From HRBIN30 sp964534275 (GTDB lineage: Bacteria; Desulfobacterota; Binatia; HRBIN30): a DNA stretch of 64,000 nt. Positions 25,356 through 32,728 of this stretch are shown in pieces (the stretch's first letter is position 1; each line of letters starts with the position of its first letter). The notes under the pieces were generated by a model that worked only from the letters and a program-made list of their open reading frames with translations, was not told the DNA's origin and made no database searches. The position numbers and the translations under genes were made by a program. The DNA is taken from positions 124,001 through 188,000 of the forward strand of contig CAZHQG010000001.1 of NCBI GenBank assembly GCA_964534275.1, in the 5' to 3' direction.

Positions 25356-26156
25356 GTGCAAGAGCGATCTTCGTTGGCAAAACCTGATGCAGTGCCTGCG
25401 ACGGCTGAGTTCCGTGGCTTGAGCTATCCTGGGCAGGTTCCAGCGCACCTCTTTTTGCACGGATTCACTGCGACCCCCGAGGAATGCCGCTTTCTTGCGG
25501 AGTGTGTGCATGCCGACGGGTACGCAGCGTGGGTGCCTGTGCTGGCAGGGCATGCCAGCTCGGTGGAGGAACTTGCGCGGACACGTTGGCAAGACTGGTA
25601 CCGAACCGTCGAGGAAGCGGCCGCGATCATCGGAGCGGCAAAAGAGCCTCTGGTGATCGTTGGGCAATCGCTTGGCGGCTTGCTGGCGTTGCACCTGGCA
25701 GCAACTCGTCCCAACTGGGTACGCGGGATCGTGTTACTGGCGCCTGCACTGTTCTTGCGGGCTCGCTGGCTGGAAAGCGTGCGGCCAGCGCTGCCGTGGC
25801 TTGCAAGGATCCGCCCATTTTGGCCGAGAGGGCAAAGCGACCTGGCCGACCCGCAAGCCCGGCGCGACCGAGTTGGCTACGAGCAGATCCCCTTGCGTGC
25901 GCTTGGCGAGCTTCTGGAATTGCAAAGCATCGTACGCCGAGAGGTTGAACGCGTACACCAACCCACGCTGGTCGTGCAATCAAGACAGGATCACACGTGC
26001 TCTTGGCAGGGAGTCGAGTGGCTGCAAACCCGGCTACGCGGCTTTGTGGAAACTCTGGAACTTCGCCGCAGCTATCACGTCGTGAGCTTGGACTACGACC
26101 GTGCCGTGGTCGCTCGGGCGATCCTTCGCTTTGTAGCCCGCACTCTCAACGCTTGA
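25356..26156 (+). CDS. Alpha/beta-hydrolase (Est30/monoacylglycerol-lipase-like)
   Basis: Cytosolic serine esterase (266 aa). The oxyanion segment is HLFLHGFTATPEECRFLAE, which matches carboxylesterase Est30-type enzymes, the nucleophile is Ser105 in GQSLGG, the acid is probably in SRQDHTC and the histidine in SYHVVSLDYD. The region 130-160 with repeated hydrophobic and Trp residues is the lid. The start is a GTG at 25356, 22 bp after ppiD. Small acyl esters or monoacylglycerols are likely substrates, but the family is broad. Convergent with rplS. Confidence 0.88.
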   Translation: MQERSSLAKPDAVPATAEFRGLSYPGQVPAHLFLHGFTATPEECRFLAECVHADGYAAWVPVLAGHASSVEELARTRWQDWYRTVEEAAAIIGAAKEPLVIVGQSLGGLLALHLAATRPNWVRGIVLLAPALFLRARWLESVRPALPWLARIRPFWPRGQSDLADPQARRDRVGYEQIPLRALGELLELQSIVRREVERVHQPTLVVQSRQDHTCSWQGVEWLQTRLRGFVETLELRRSYHVVSLDYDRAVVARAILRFVARTLNA

Positions 26157-26182
26157 TGCGTGGCGCCCGGCTTGGTGCGCGC

Positions 26183-26214
26183 CCCAACTCGAGCCCATCC
26201 CAACTCGAGCCCAC
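26183..26214. repeat. 16-bp tandem duplication
   Basis: CCCAACTCGAGCCCAT and CCCAACTCGAGCCCAC follow each other (15 of 16 bases identical) in the 91-bp gap between the ends of the esterase gene and rplS. It probably arose by slippage; it has no terminator-like T-tract. Confidence 0.85.
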
Positions 26215-26247
26215 CGACGCCGACGGGATCGGTCCGCGGCAGGAAAC

Positions 26248-26592
26248 TTACGACTGGATCTCTTGGATCCGGGCGGCTTTGCCAGAGCGCTCGCGCAAAT
26301 AGTACAACTTTGCCCGCCGCACCTTCCCGCGAGAAACAATCTCGATCTTTTCGATGCGCGGGGAATGCACCGGGAACGTGCGCTCCACGCCGACGCCGTA
26401 GGATACCTTTCGCACGGTAAAGGTGGCTCGGTTGGCCCCGCGCGATCGCCGCAACACCACGCCTTCGAACACTTGGATGCGTTCCTTGTCCCCTTCCACC
26501 ACGATGCAGTGCACCCGCACCGTATCGCCCGGGCGAAAGTCGGGAATGTCCGAGCGAAGTTGCTTTTGTTCGATTGCGTCGATGACGTTCAT
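26248..26592 (-). CDS. rplS: 50S ribosomal protein L19
   Basis: Large-subunit protein at the subunit interface. The 114 residues match the usual length; IPDFRPGDTVRVHCIVVEGDKERIQVFEG, RRSRGANRATFTVRKVSYGVGVERTFP and SPRIEKIEIVSRGKVRRAKLYYLRERSGKAARI are the canonical blocks. ATG at 26590-26592 with GAGGAG just upstream. It is the last gene of the ffh-to-rplS cluster, 39 bp behind the SPOUT methyltransferase. Confidence 0.98.
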   Translation of the reverse strand: MNVIDAIEQKQLRSDIPDFRPGDTVRVHCIVVEGDKERIQVFEGVVLRRSRGANRATFTVRKVSYGVGVERTFPVHSPRIEKIEIVSRGKVRRAKLYYLRERSGKAARIQEIQS

Positions 26593-26631
26593 GGCTCTCC
26601 TCGCCTTCCGGTGAAAACGGAAACCACGTTG

Positions 26632-27192
26632 CTAGCGCGGGCCGCAAAGGCGGTCAAGCATGATTGCGGCCGCGGACCGGACGGAAAGGTGGTTGTACTC
26701 CGTGGGTCCGGTGATTGGCTCGAGAAAAACGTCGCAACGGGCGACGAGCTCGGGCGCGAAGCCCCATCCCGTACCGAGCACGAGCAAGTACGGCCGGTCA
26801 TCGTGTTCCAGGCGGCTGCGCAACTCGGAGAATGGTATGCGATTGGGTCCCTGCTTGGCGGAGGTACCGACCACGTAAGGCCGACGACCCGTTTCGCGTT
26901 CGATCGACAGCAAAACCCCGTCGAGGTCTGTTTCCAGAGCCACGATGCTCAGGGCTTCTTTTCGCGTGGAGTTGTACGTGGAACCGTAGCCTACTTGCCA
27001 ATGCTCGATGATTTTTTCGGCCAAGAGGCGCAGTGCACGCACCGGATGCGCGACGTAAAACCGCTGGACGCCGTAGGTCAGAGCGGAGCGCGCAATGTCG
27101 TGGATGTCCATATTTGTGAGCGCGGTGGTGACAACCGCGCCGTTCTTGTCGAGCATGGGGTGGTGGAGCAAGGCCAGGTAGAGCTTAGCCAC
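26632..27192 (-). CDS. SPOUT-family RNA methyltransferase (PF09936 type)
   Basis: Predicted S-adenosylmethionine-dependent RNA methyltransferase (186 aa) of the knotted SPOUT group that in many genomes lies beside trmD. Motifs: LYLALLHHPMLDKNGAVVTTALTNMDIHDIARSALTYGV at the N-terminus, then RPYLLVLGTGWGFAPELV and the C-terminal knot EPITGPTEYNHLSVRSAAAIMLDR. The GTG start at 27190-27192 overlaps the trmD stop by 8 bp, so translation is coupled; a longer in-frame extension lies inside trmD. The modified RNA position is not established for this family as far as I know. Confidence 0.85.
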   Translation of the reverse strand: MAKLYLALLHHPMLDKNGAVVTTALTNMDIHDIARSALTYGVQRFYVAHPVRALRLLAEKIIEHWQVGYGSTYNSTRKEALSIVALETDLDGVLLSIERETGRRPYVVGTSAKQGPNRIPFSELRSRLEHDDRPYLLVLGTGWGFAPELVARCDVFLEPITGPTEYNHLSVRSAAAIMLDRLCGPR

Positions 27193-27922
27193 GCGACTTC
27201 CCCTCGAGCTCGCGGAGGAACGCGCGATCTTCGTCAGTGAGCCGAGCATGGGCGAGCAAGTCTGGTCGGCGCTCCCAGGTGCGGCGCAGAGATTCTTGTC
27301 GGCGCCAGCGGGCAATGGCTGCGTGGTCGCCCGACAGCAAGATGTCGGGAACGCGCAACCCGCGAAACTCCACCGGGCGAGTGTATTGAGGGTACTCGAG
27401 CAAACCTTCGTTGAACGATTCGGACTGAAGCGAGGCTGGCGAGCCCAGCACGCCCGGAACCAGGCGGGCTACTGCATCGATCACGACCAAGGCGGCCACT
27501 TCCCCGCCGGAGAGGATGTAATCGCCGATGGAAAGCTCTTCGTCCACGAACAGACTTACCCGCGCGTCGACTCCCTCGTAACGTCCACACACCAGCGCTA
27601 GGGCGGGCTTGTTTGCCAGCTCTCGGACGTGGTCCTGCGTGAGCACCCGCCCCTGAGGACTCAACAAAATCCGGTGAGGGCGATTGGGACCGGTCCCGGT
27701 CGACTCCAGCGCGGCCACGACCGGTTCCGGTTTCATGACCATCCCTTCGCCGCCTCCGTAAGGCGTATCGTCCGTCACCCGGTGTTTGTCGGTGGCAAAG
27801 TCGCGGACGTTGATGAGCGTGAAAGAAATTGCCCCTCGCTCCTGACCCTTCTTGAGCATGGAGCTTTCGAGTGGGGAGGAGAAAAATTCCGGGAACAAGG
27901 TCAGGATGTAAAAGCGCATCAT
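27185..27922 (-). CDS. trmD: tRNA (guanine37-N1)-methyltransferase
   Basis: Methylates G37 of tRNAs to prevent frameshifting. The 245 residues carry FYILTLFPEFFSSPLESSML, DDTPYGGGEGMVMKPEPV, LALVCGRYEGVDARV and IGDYILSGGEVAALVVIDAVARLVPGVLG with the trefoil-knot SAM site, and SFNEGLLEYPQYTRPVEF. The start at 27920-27922 overlaps the rimM stop by ATGA. All catalytic and SAM-binding residues I can recognise are present. Length agrees with the family (240-250). Confidence 0.97.
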   Translation of the reverse strand: MMRFYILTLFPEFFSSPLESSMLKKGQERGAISFTLINVRDFATDKHRVTDDTPYGGGEGMVMKPEPVVAALESTGTGPNRPHRILLSPQGRVLTQDHVRELANKPALALVCGRYEGVDARVSLFVDEELSIGDYILSGGEVAALVVIDAVARLVPGVLGSPASLQSESFNEGLLEYPQYTRPVEFRGLRVPDILLSGDHAAIARWRRQESLRRTWERRPDLLAHARLTDEDRAFLRELEGKSRG

Positions 27923-28527
27923 TGGTCGAGGAGCCCCGGCTGGAGTTCGATCCGGATTCTTCGGGCTTGGCGGTCGATCGACCTGACGAACTCGGCGACC
28001 ATGGGAATGAAGTATTCGTGTTCGCCGTGGCGGATCACGAGCAAATCGGCCCCCGCAGTGGGCATCACAGAGGCGACCTGCCCGAGGAACTCACCCGTCG
28101 TAGCCAACACCTCCATGCCCACGAGCTCATGGTAGTAATATTCGTTCGGACGGGTCCGAGGCAGTTCGTCCGTGCGGACATACACCTCGTAGCCGCGGTA
28201 CGCTTCCGCGGCCGAGCGGTTCTCCACTCCTGCAAAGCGCACGAGGAAAAAACACTTGTGCGGCCGTACGGAAGCAACCTCCGCCAAACGCCGCTCGGGG
28301 CCGCGCCGGAGGAACAGTGTACGCCCTGGTGCAAAAGCCTCCGAGTCGGGATTGTCTGGCAGCACACGCACCTCACCGGCGAGTGCGTGCACACCAACGA
28401 TTTTCCCCACCCGAAGAAGGCGGGGCTTCGCCTCGGCTTGCAGGTCCGGCGGTGCCGTCGAGCTGCCTTTACTTCTCTTCGATGATTTCGAGAATGACCT
28501 TCCGGTTGGCACGCGATGCGGCGGCAT
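27919..28527 (-). CDS. rimM: Ribosome maturation factor RimM
   Basis: Assists 30S head assembly by binding S19. The N-terminal beta barrel begins LLRVGKIVGVHALAGEVRVLPDNPDSEAF and the PRC-type C-domain contains YYYHELVGMEVLATTGEFLGQV and HEYFIPMVAEFVRSIDRQARRIRIEL. The frame is open to an ATG at 28527, which would overlap khpA by 59 bp and add an unconserved basic N-terminus of about 36 residues. No ATG, GTG or TTG lies between 28512 (GTG) and the conserved core, so either a long N-terminal extension or a CTG start near 28443 is used. Coordinates give the longest version. Confidence 0.88.
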   Translation of the reverse strand: MPPHRVPTGRSFSKSSKRSKGSSTAPPDLQAEAKPRLLRVGKIVGVHALAGEVRVLPDNPDSEAFAPGRTLFLRRGPERRLAEVASVRPHKCFFLVRFAGVENRSAAEAYRGYEVYVRTDELPRTRPNEYYYHELVGMEVLATTGEFLGQVASVMPTAGADLLVIRHGEHEYFIPMVAEFVRSIDRQARRIRIELQPGLLDQ

Positions 28528-28705
28528 TCAGGATCGTCCGAATGGACTTCGCCGTGCGCCCCTGTTTGCCGATGATCCGCCCCAAATCCTCGCGCGCAAC
28601 CTTCAGCTCCACGACCGAGGCGGTCTCCCCCTGCGTTTCGCGCACCTCAACGGCGTCCGGCTTGGTCACCAAGTGTTTTGCCAAGAGCTGTACAAGTTCC
28701 TTCAT
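28469..28705 (-). CDS. khpA: KH-domain RNA-binding protein KhpA
   Basis: Small RNA-binding protein (78 aa) that in other bacteria pairs with KhpB/Jag and affects cell-division-related transcripts. The single KH domain has the GxxG loop in LGRIIGKQGRTAKSIRTILNAAA. It begins MKELVQLLAKHLVTKPDAVEV. Start at 28703-28705 overlaps rpsP's stop by ATGA. The standard position between rpsP and rimM is kept. Confidence 0.93.
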   Translation of the reverse strand: MKELVQLLAKHLVTKPDAVEVRETQGETASVVELKVAREDLGRIIGKQGRTAKSIRTILNAAASRANRKVILEIIEEK

Positions 28706-29001
28706 GATTCTGCCTCCCCGTGTTGTGGTGCAGGATTGCTCCCCCCGCTCGTCACCGGTTGGGTTTGACGAACGCGTTTGACGATTTGGCGAACTGTCAG
28801 GCTCAATTGTGCCCCGCGCTGCAACCACGAGTTGAGTTTCGCCTCGTCGATCCGAACGGAGGGCGGATTGGTGGTTGGATCGTAGTAGCCAATTTGGTCC
28901 AACCGCCGCCCGTCTCGTGGCGCGCGCGAGTCGGCCACAACGATGCGGTAAAATGGGCGTTTCTTCGCCCCATGCCGAGCCAAGCGAATTGTGGTTGCCA
29001 T
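28702..29001 (-). CDS. rpsP: 30S ribosomal protein S16
   Basis: Small-subunit assembly protein. The 99 residues open with MATTIRLARHGAKKRPFYRIVVADSR and RDGRRLDQIGYYDP, both canonical, followed by VRIDEAKLNSWLQRGAQLSLTVRQIVKR. The C-terminal tail beyond residue 82 (QTQPVTSGGSNPAPQHGEAES) is of the variable kind. ATG at 28999-29001 with GAGAGGAG upstream. 36 bp after ffh. Confidence 0.98.
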   Translation of the reverse strand: MATTIRLARHGAKKRPFYRIVVADSRAPRDGRRLDQIGYYDPTTNPPSVRIDEAKLNSWLQRGAQLSLTVRQIVKRVRQTQPVTSGGSNPAPQHGEAES

Positions 29002-29037
29002 ACGGTAGAAACTCCTCTCTTGGAAATCGGAAGGCTT

Positions 29038-30375
29038 TTACGAGAAACGTAGCCGCGACGGAAACCCGCCCCGCCCCATAGCCTTGGTCATTTGTTTCAT
29101 CATTTTGCGGGTTTGTTCGAACTGCTTCAGGAAGCGATTGACTTCCGCCACGCTCGTGCCACTCCCCAGCGCAATCCGGCGCCGACGACTCGCATTGATC
29201 AGAAGATGATTTTGTCGTTCTGCTTTCGTCATCGAATTGATAATTGCCTCGACGCGCTTGAGTTCTTCCTCGGCAGCGTCGAGGTCAAGCCCGCGAGTCC
29301 ACTTCTTCATCCCGGGAATCATCCCTAGCAACTCGCCCATGGCTCCCATCTTGCGCATTGCTCGGAGCTGCTCCCGGAAATCCTCGATCGTAAATTCGTT
29401 CCGCCGGAGTTTGCGTTGTAGCTCTTCGGCTTGCTTCGCGTCGTACGCACGTTGGGCTCGCTCCACCAAGCTCAACACGTCGCCCATCCCTAGGATCCGC
29501 TGGGCCATGCGGTCGGGATGGAAGACTTCGAGGCGGTCGAGCTTCTCTCCGGTGCCGGCGAACAAGATTGGGGCGCCGGTCACGTAGCGTACCGACAGAG
29601 CGGCTCCCCCGCGTGTATCGCTGTCGAGCTTCGTCAGGATGACACCTGTGACTCCGAGGCGCTCGTGGAACCCGCGCGCGATTTGCAAGGCGTCTTGCCC
29701 GGTCATCGCGTCGACTACGAGCAGCACGTGTTGCGGCTTGACCGCCGTTTGGATGCGGGCAAGCTCGTCCATGAGTTCGGTGTCGATGTGCAGTCGGCCC
29801 GCAGTGTCGATGATTACGGTGTCTCGATTTTGCTGGCGCGCTACAGCAACAGCATCCGTTGCAATGCGCACCGGGTCGCCATCCGGGGAAGCGGGGTGTA
29901 CGGGCAGACTCAGTTGTTCCGCCAAAATCCGGAGCTGCTCCATGGCAGCCGGCCGATACACATCGACCGATGCAAGATAGGGCTTGCGCCCGAGGTTCGT
30001 GGCCAAATGCCGCGCCAGTTTCGCCACCGAGGTCGTCTTGCCGGAGCCTTGCAGGCCAACGACCAACACTGGCAGCGGTGGCGGCCCGTGGAGTTCGAGC
30101 GGGCGCGCCTGCCCGCCCATGATCTGGGTCAGCTCCTCGGAAACAATTTTGACGAAGTGCTGTGCTGGAGTCAGGCTTTGTAAGACCTCTTGCCCGAGCG
30201 CTTTTTGGCGCACCTTGTCCGTGAACTCGCGGACCACCTGGAAATGCACGTCTGCCTCAAGCAAGGCCAAACGTACGTCCCGTACGGCCTCCTCGATGTT
30301 CCGTTCGGTAATTTTCCCAAGCCCCCGAAGCCGGCGGATCGTCTGGTCCAGCTTCTCGGACAACAAGTCGAACAT
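29038..30375 (-). CDS. ffh: Signal recognition particle GTPase Ffh
   Basis: Targets nascent inner-membrane proteins to the FtsY receptor together with 4.5S RNA. The 445 residues contain the N helical bundle, the G domain with GLQGSGKTT (107-115), DTAGRLHID and TKLDSDTRGG, and the Met-rich M domain (LRAMRKMGAMGELLGMIPGMKK ... GSGTSVAEVNRFLKQFEQTRKMMKQM) that holds the RNA and signal peptide. The SGTSVAEVN RNA-contact motif is intact. ATG at 30373-30375. A sigma-70-like promoter and a palindrome lie immediately upstream, so it probably starts the transcript of the whole cluster. Confidence 0.98.
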   Translation of the reverse strand: MFDLLSEKLDQTIRRLRGLGKITERNIEEAVRDVRLALLEADVHFQVVREFTDKVRQKALGQEVLQSLTPAQHFVKIVSEELTQIMGGQARPLELHGPPPLPVLVVGLQGSGKTTSVAKLARHLATNLGRKPYLASVDVYRPAAMEQLRILAEQLSLPVHPASPDGDPVRIATDAVAVARQQNRDTVIIDTAGRLHIDTELMDELARIQTAVKPQHVLLVVDAMTGQDALQIARGFHERLGVTGVILTKLDSDTRGGAALSVRYVTGAPILFAGTGEKLDRLEVFHPDRMAQRILGMGDVLSLVERAQRAYDAKQAEELQRKLRRNEFTIEDFREQLRAMRKMGAMGELLGMIPGMKKWTRGLDLDAAEEELKRVEAIINSMTKAERQNHLLINASRRRRIALGSGTSVAEVNRFLKQFEQTRKMMKQMTKAMGRGGFPSRLRFS

Positions 30376-30400
30376 GCGCAGTGCCAGTCGAGTAAATTGA

Positions 30401-30414
30401 TCCTGATTTCAGGA
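30401..30414. promoter_or_regulatory. 14-bp inverted repeat at the predicted transcript start of ffh
   Basis: TCCTGATTTCAGGA: perfect 6-bp arms with a 2-nt centre, located 26 bp before the ffh ATG and just after the predicted start of transcription. It could be an operator or a short 5' hairpin. The binding factor is unknown. Confidence 0.4.
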
Positions 30415-30421
30415 ACGCTGC

Positions 30422-30450
30422 AAGCTACACGAGGGCCCAAACCTTGTCAA
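30422..30450 (-). promoter_or_regulatory. Sigma-70-like promoter of the ffh-rplS cluster
   Basis: On the minus strand a consensus -35 box TTGACA (30445-30450) is followed, after exactly 17 nt, by TAGCTT (30422-30427) as -10 box, about 47 bp before the ffh ATG. The -35 box is perfect and the spacing ideal; the -10 box matches three of six bases. The next gene upstream ends at 30473, so the location is reasonable. Confidence 0.55.
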
Positions 30451-30472
30451 TTGTGACCGAGGGGGTGCTTGT

Positions 30473-30778
30473 TTACGGAGCGAGCTGTGTGCCGCAACGC
30501 GATTGCAGGTCCTGAAACCGCTTTTCCAGCTCCTTCTTGTCTCGGTCGACAATCGCCATCTGGCTCTTCAAGGTATCTCGCTCCTTCTCCCTCATGGCGA
30601 CGCGATCGCGCAGCTCGCGAACTTCCTGGCGCAGGCTTGCAGCTTCGCCCCACAATTGGAAACCAATGAAAACTCCGACGCCAACCGCAACAAGCAACAC
30701 GACTGCTCGTTGCGCGTAGGTCCAAAGTTTTTCTTGCAGTTGTTGACGTTCCGAAATTGCCTGCGTTGCTGGTGCCAT
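30473..30778 (-). CDS. Small membrane-anchored coiled-coil protein
   Basis: A 101-residue protein of unknown function. Residues about 20-47 hold one membrane helix (AVVLLVAVGVGVFIGFQLWG) and the rest up to about 95 is a heptad-like coiled coil (ASLRQEVRELRDRVAMREKERDTLKSQM ...), ending near RCGTQLAP with a single cysteine. This layout resembles small division- or envelope-associated proteins such as FtsL/FtsB/SlyX in general form, without sequence evidence for any. ATG at 30776-30778 with AAGGGG upstream. It lies upstream of ffh, separated by the ffh promoter region. Confidence 0.7.
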   Translation of the reverse strand: MAPATQAISERQQLQEKLWTYAQRAVVLLVAVGVGVFIGFQLWGEAASLRQEVRELRDRVAMREKERDTLKSQMAIVDRDKKELEKRFQDLQSRCGTQLAP

Positions 30779-30956
30779 CGAATTGCCCCTTTGCGGAATG
30801 CTTGCGTTTTTAACACAGCTCGGCGCGGCTGGGAAGAAACGATCGGCCATGGGTGGACACCGTGGCGCATTGCAAAGCGGTGCAGTTGCTCCGAACTGCG
30901 CACTGCGGAGTCGCTCGTGCGCTGGACTGTTTCCCGAGACTGGCGCTTCGGAATGT

Positions 30957-30972
30957 TCGTCCGCGCGGACGA
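30957..30972. promoter_or_regulatory. 16-bp perfect palindrome
   Basis: TCGTCCGCGCGGACGA in the 288-bp gap between the small coiled-coil gene (starts 30778, minus) and the end of the amidohydrolase gene (31067, minus). It may be an operator of the coiled-coil gene or part of a transcript end; there is no T-tract beside it. I see nothing else in the gap. Confidence 0.35.
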
Positions 30973-31066
30973 GTGACGCTTGCCACTACACGGTTGAGTG
31001 GGCAAGCCGTGCGGCTGGGCCATGAACTTCCGGCGCCACCCATGGCGCGCGCGTGGCGACGGTTCG

Positions 31067-32683
31067 TCAAGGTGGGCCAGGAATCGCCACCCGGTATTGG
31101 TTGTCTTCAGGCGTGGGTAGCAAATGGCCCCACACGAGGTTTCCAGCAACCCACGTTTGCACGACCTGTGGAGGTGACTCCGGATCGAGCGAGCCGTGGA
31201 GCACGACCAAGTCGGCCCGTTTTCCCGGAGTGAGCGACCCGCGCTCGTCTGCTTGCCCGCCGGCGTGCGCAGCTCCGATCGTATAGGCGCGGAGCCAGTC
31301 CTCGTAGTCAACGGCTTGAGCGGGATCGAGGATCTTCCCGGACCGGGTGCGCCGCGTGGTGCCGCGACTCGACGTGAGTAGAGGCGGACGCAAAGCGCAC
31401 GGATCGTCGGACGATGCGGCAAGCGGGACGCCGGCGTCCAAAATGGCTCGGAACGGTAACCATGTGACGTTGTCGAAGCGCACATCCACGACAGCCTCGC
31501 CCAAATGGTCGAGGAAGCCGGGCTGCACCACCGCGATCCCTCCCAGTGCAGCGAGCCGCCGTAACTGCGCGTTCGACGCAAGGCAAGCATGTTCTACGCG
31601 AAGGCGTGCGGGGGCGTGCGGGTAGGCTTGCTGTGCTGCTTCGAATGCGTTCAAGGCACGTTCGAGACCTGCGTTGCCGATGGCGTGCACGGCAACGTGG
31701 AACCCCCGCTCGACGGCTTTTTGTACGTGCCGTTCCAGATCGACAAATTCGATGCCCATCTGCATGCGTAAGTCGCCACTGCAAACGTCCAGCGCGGGAG
31801 CGATGCCACCATCGGCGAAAAACTTCATCGGGCCAACTCGGAACCACTCGTCTCCTTCGCCTGTGACTGGCCCATCCCAACGCTGATCGTCCTGGCCTTG
31901 AAGAATGGCCTCCGCGTGCGGCATGGCGAGTACCGAAAGCGGCAAGGCCCGTGCTCGGGCCAAGCGCGCGTACGCACGCTCTGCAGCGGGCGAACACGCC
32001 GCATCGTGAACGCAGGTGATTCCCTCGCGTAAAAGCATCCGTCCGCGCTGGGCAATCCATTCGTCGTGCCGATCCCGATTCCGGTACGGGGCAACCGAGC
32101 GTGCATGCGCGTCGCTCCACGCTCGCTCGATCAGCAAACCGCTTGGGGAGCCGTCGAAGTCCCGAGCGATCATCCCACCTTCGGGGTCCGGAGTGGTACG
32201 TCCGATCCCCAAGGCGTCGAGCCCCCGCGAGCAAACGACTCCTTGGTGCAGAGTGTAGTGTGCAATCAGAACAGGCCGGTCCAAACCAATCCGGTCGAGC
32301 ATGTGCCGATCGGGCAGGAGGCCTGTTTCCACCTCGTTCCAATTCGCAGCACGAATCCAGGGTGCCTCGGGGTCGCGCCGTGCTTGCTCGCGTAACGCAT
32401 GCGCCAGCTCCTCCTCGGTGCGAACGCTAGAAAGGTCGGCCCATAGTGGATGCAAAGCAGCGATGGACAAGTGGTTGTGTGCGTCGATCAAGCCCGGGCA
32501 GAGCCGGCATCCTGCGAGGTCGACGCGCACCGCGTCGGGATTCCTTGCGAGCAACTCGCGCCCACCCACGGCTTCGATCCGGTCGCCCCGTACAAGAAGC
32601 ACCTCGCTGCCGCTCACGAGCGGGTCCATCGTGAGAAGCGTTCCGTTGAAAAAGGCGACAACCTTGCTCTGTGTGGGCAGCAT
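31067..32683 (-). CDS. YtcJ-like amidohydrolase (amidohydrolase-3 family)
   Basis: Zinc-type TIM-barrel amidohydrolase (538 aa). The N-terminal small beta domain VVAFFNGTLLTMDPLVSGSEVLLVRGDRIEAVG precedes CPGLIDAHNHL, whose His69 and His71 are metal ligands. FFADGGIAPALDV, VAVHAIGNAG and RVEHACL are further family motifs, and the C-terminal IGAAHAGGQADERGSLTPGKRADLVVL closes the composite sandwich. The family (YtcJ, N-substituted formamide deformylase) acts on amides or similar bonds; the substrate is unknown. No signal peptide. It begins 45 bp after the NnrS-like gene on the same strand and may belong to its transcript. Confidence 0.88.
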   Translation of the reverse strand: MLPTQSKVVAFFNGTLLTMDPLVSGSEVLLVRGDRIEAVGGRELLARNPDAVRVDLAGCRLCPGLIDAHNHLSIAALHPLWADLSSVRTEEELAHALREQARRDPEAPWIRAANWNEVETGLLPDRHMLDRIGLDRPVLIAHYTLHQGVVCSRGLDALGIGRTTPDPEGGMIARDFDGSPSGLLIERAWSDAHARSVAPYRNRDRHDEWIAQRGRMLLREGITCVHDAACSPAAERAYARLARARALPLSVLAMPHAEAILQGQDDQRWDGPVTGEGDEWFRVGPMKFFADGGIAPALDVCSGDLRMQMGIEFVDLERHVQKAVERGFHVAVHAIGNAGLERALNAFEAAQQAYPHAPARLRVEHACLASNAQLRRLAALGGIAVVQPGFLDHLGEAVVDVRFDNVTWLPFRAILDAGVPLAASSDDPCALRPPLLTSSRGTTRRTRSGKILDPAQAVDYEDWLRAYTIGAAHAGGQADERGSLTPGKRADLVVLHGSLDPESPPQVVQTWVAGNLVWGHLLPTPEDNQYRVAIPGPP

Positions 32684-32728
32684 TTCGTCTCTACGGCCTG
32701 GTACGGTTCGCGACGCCTTCTTAAAGAT

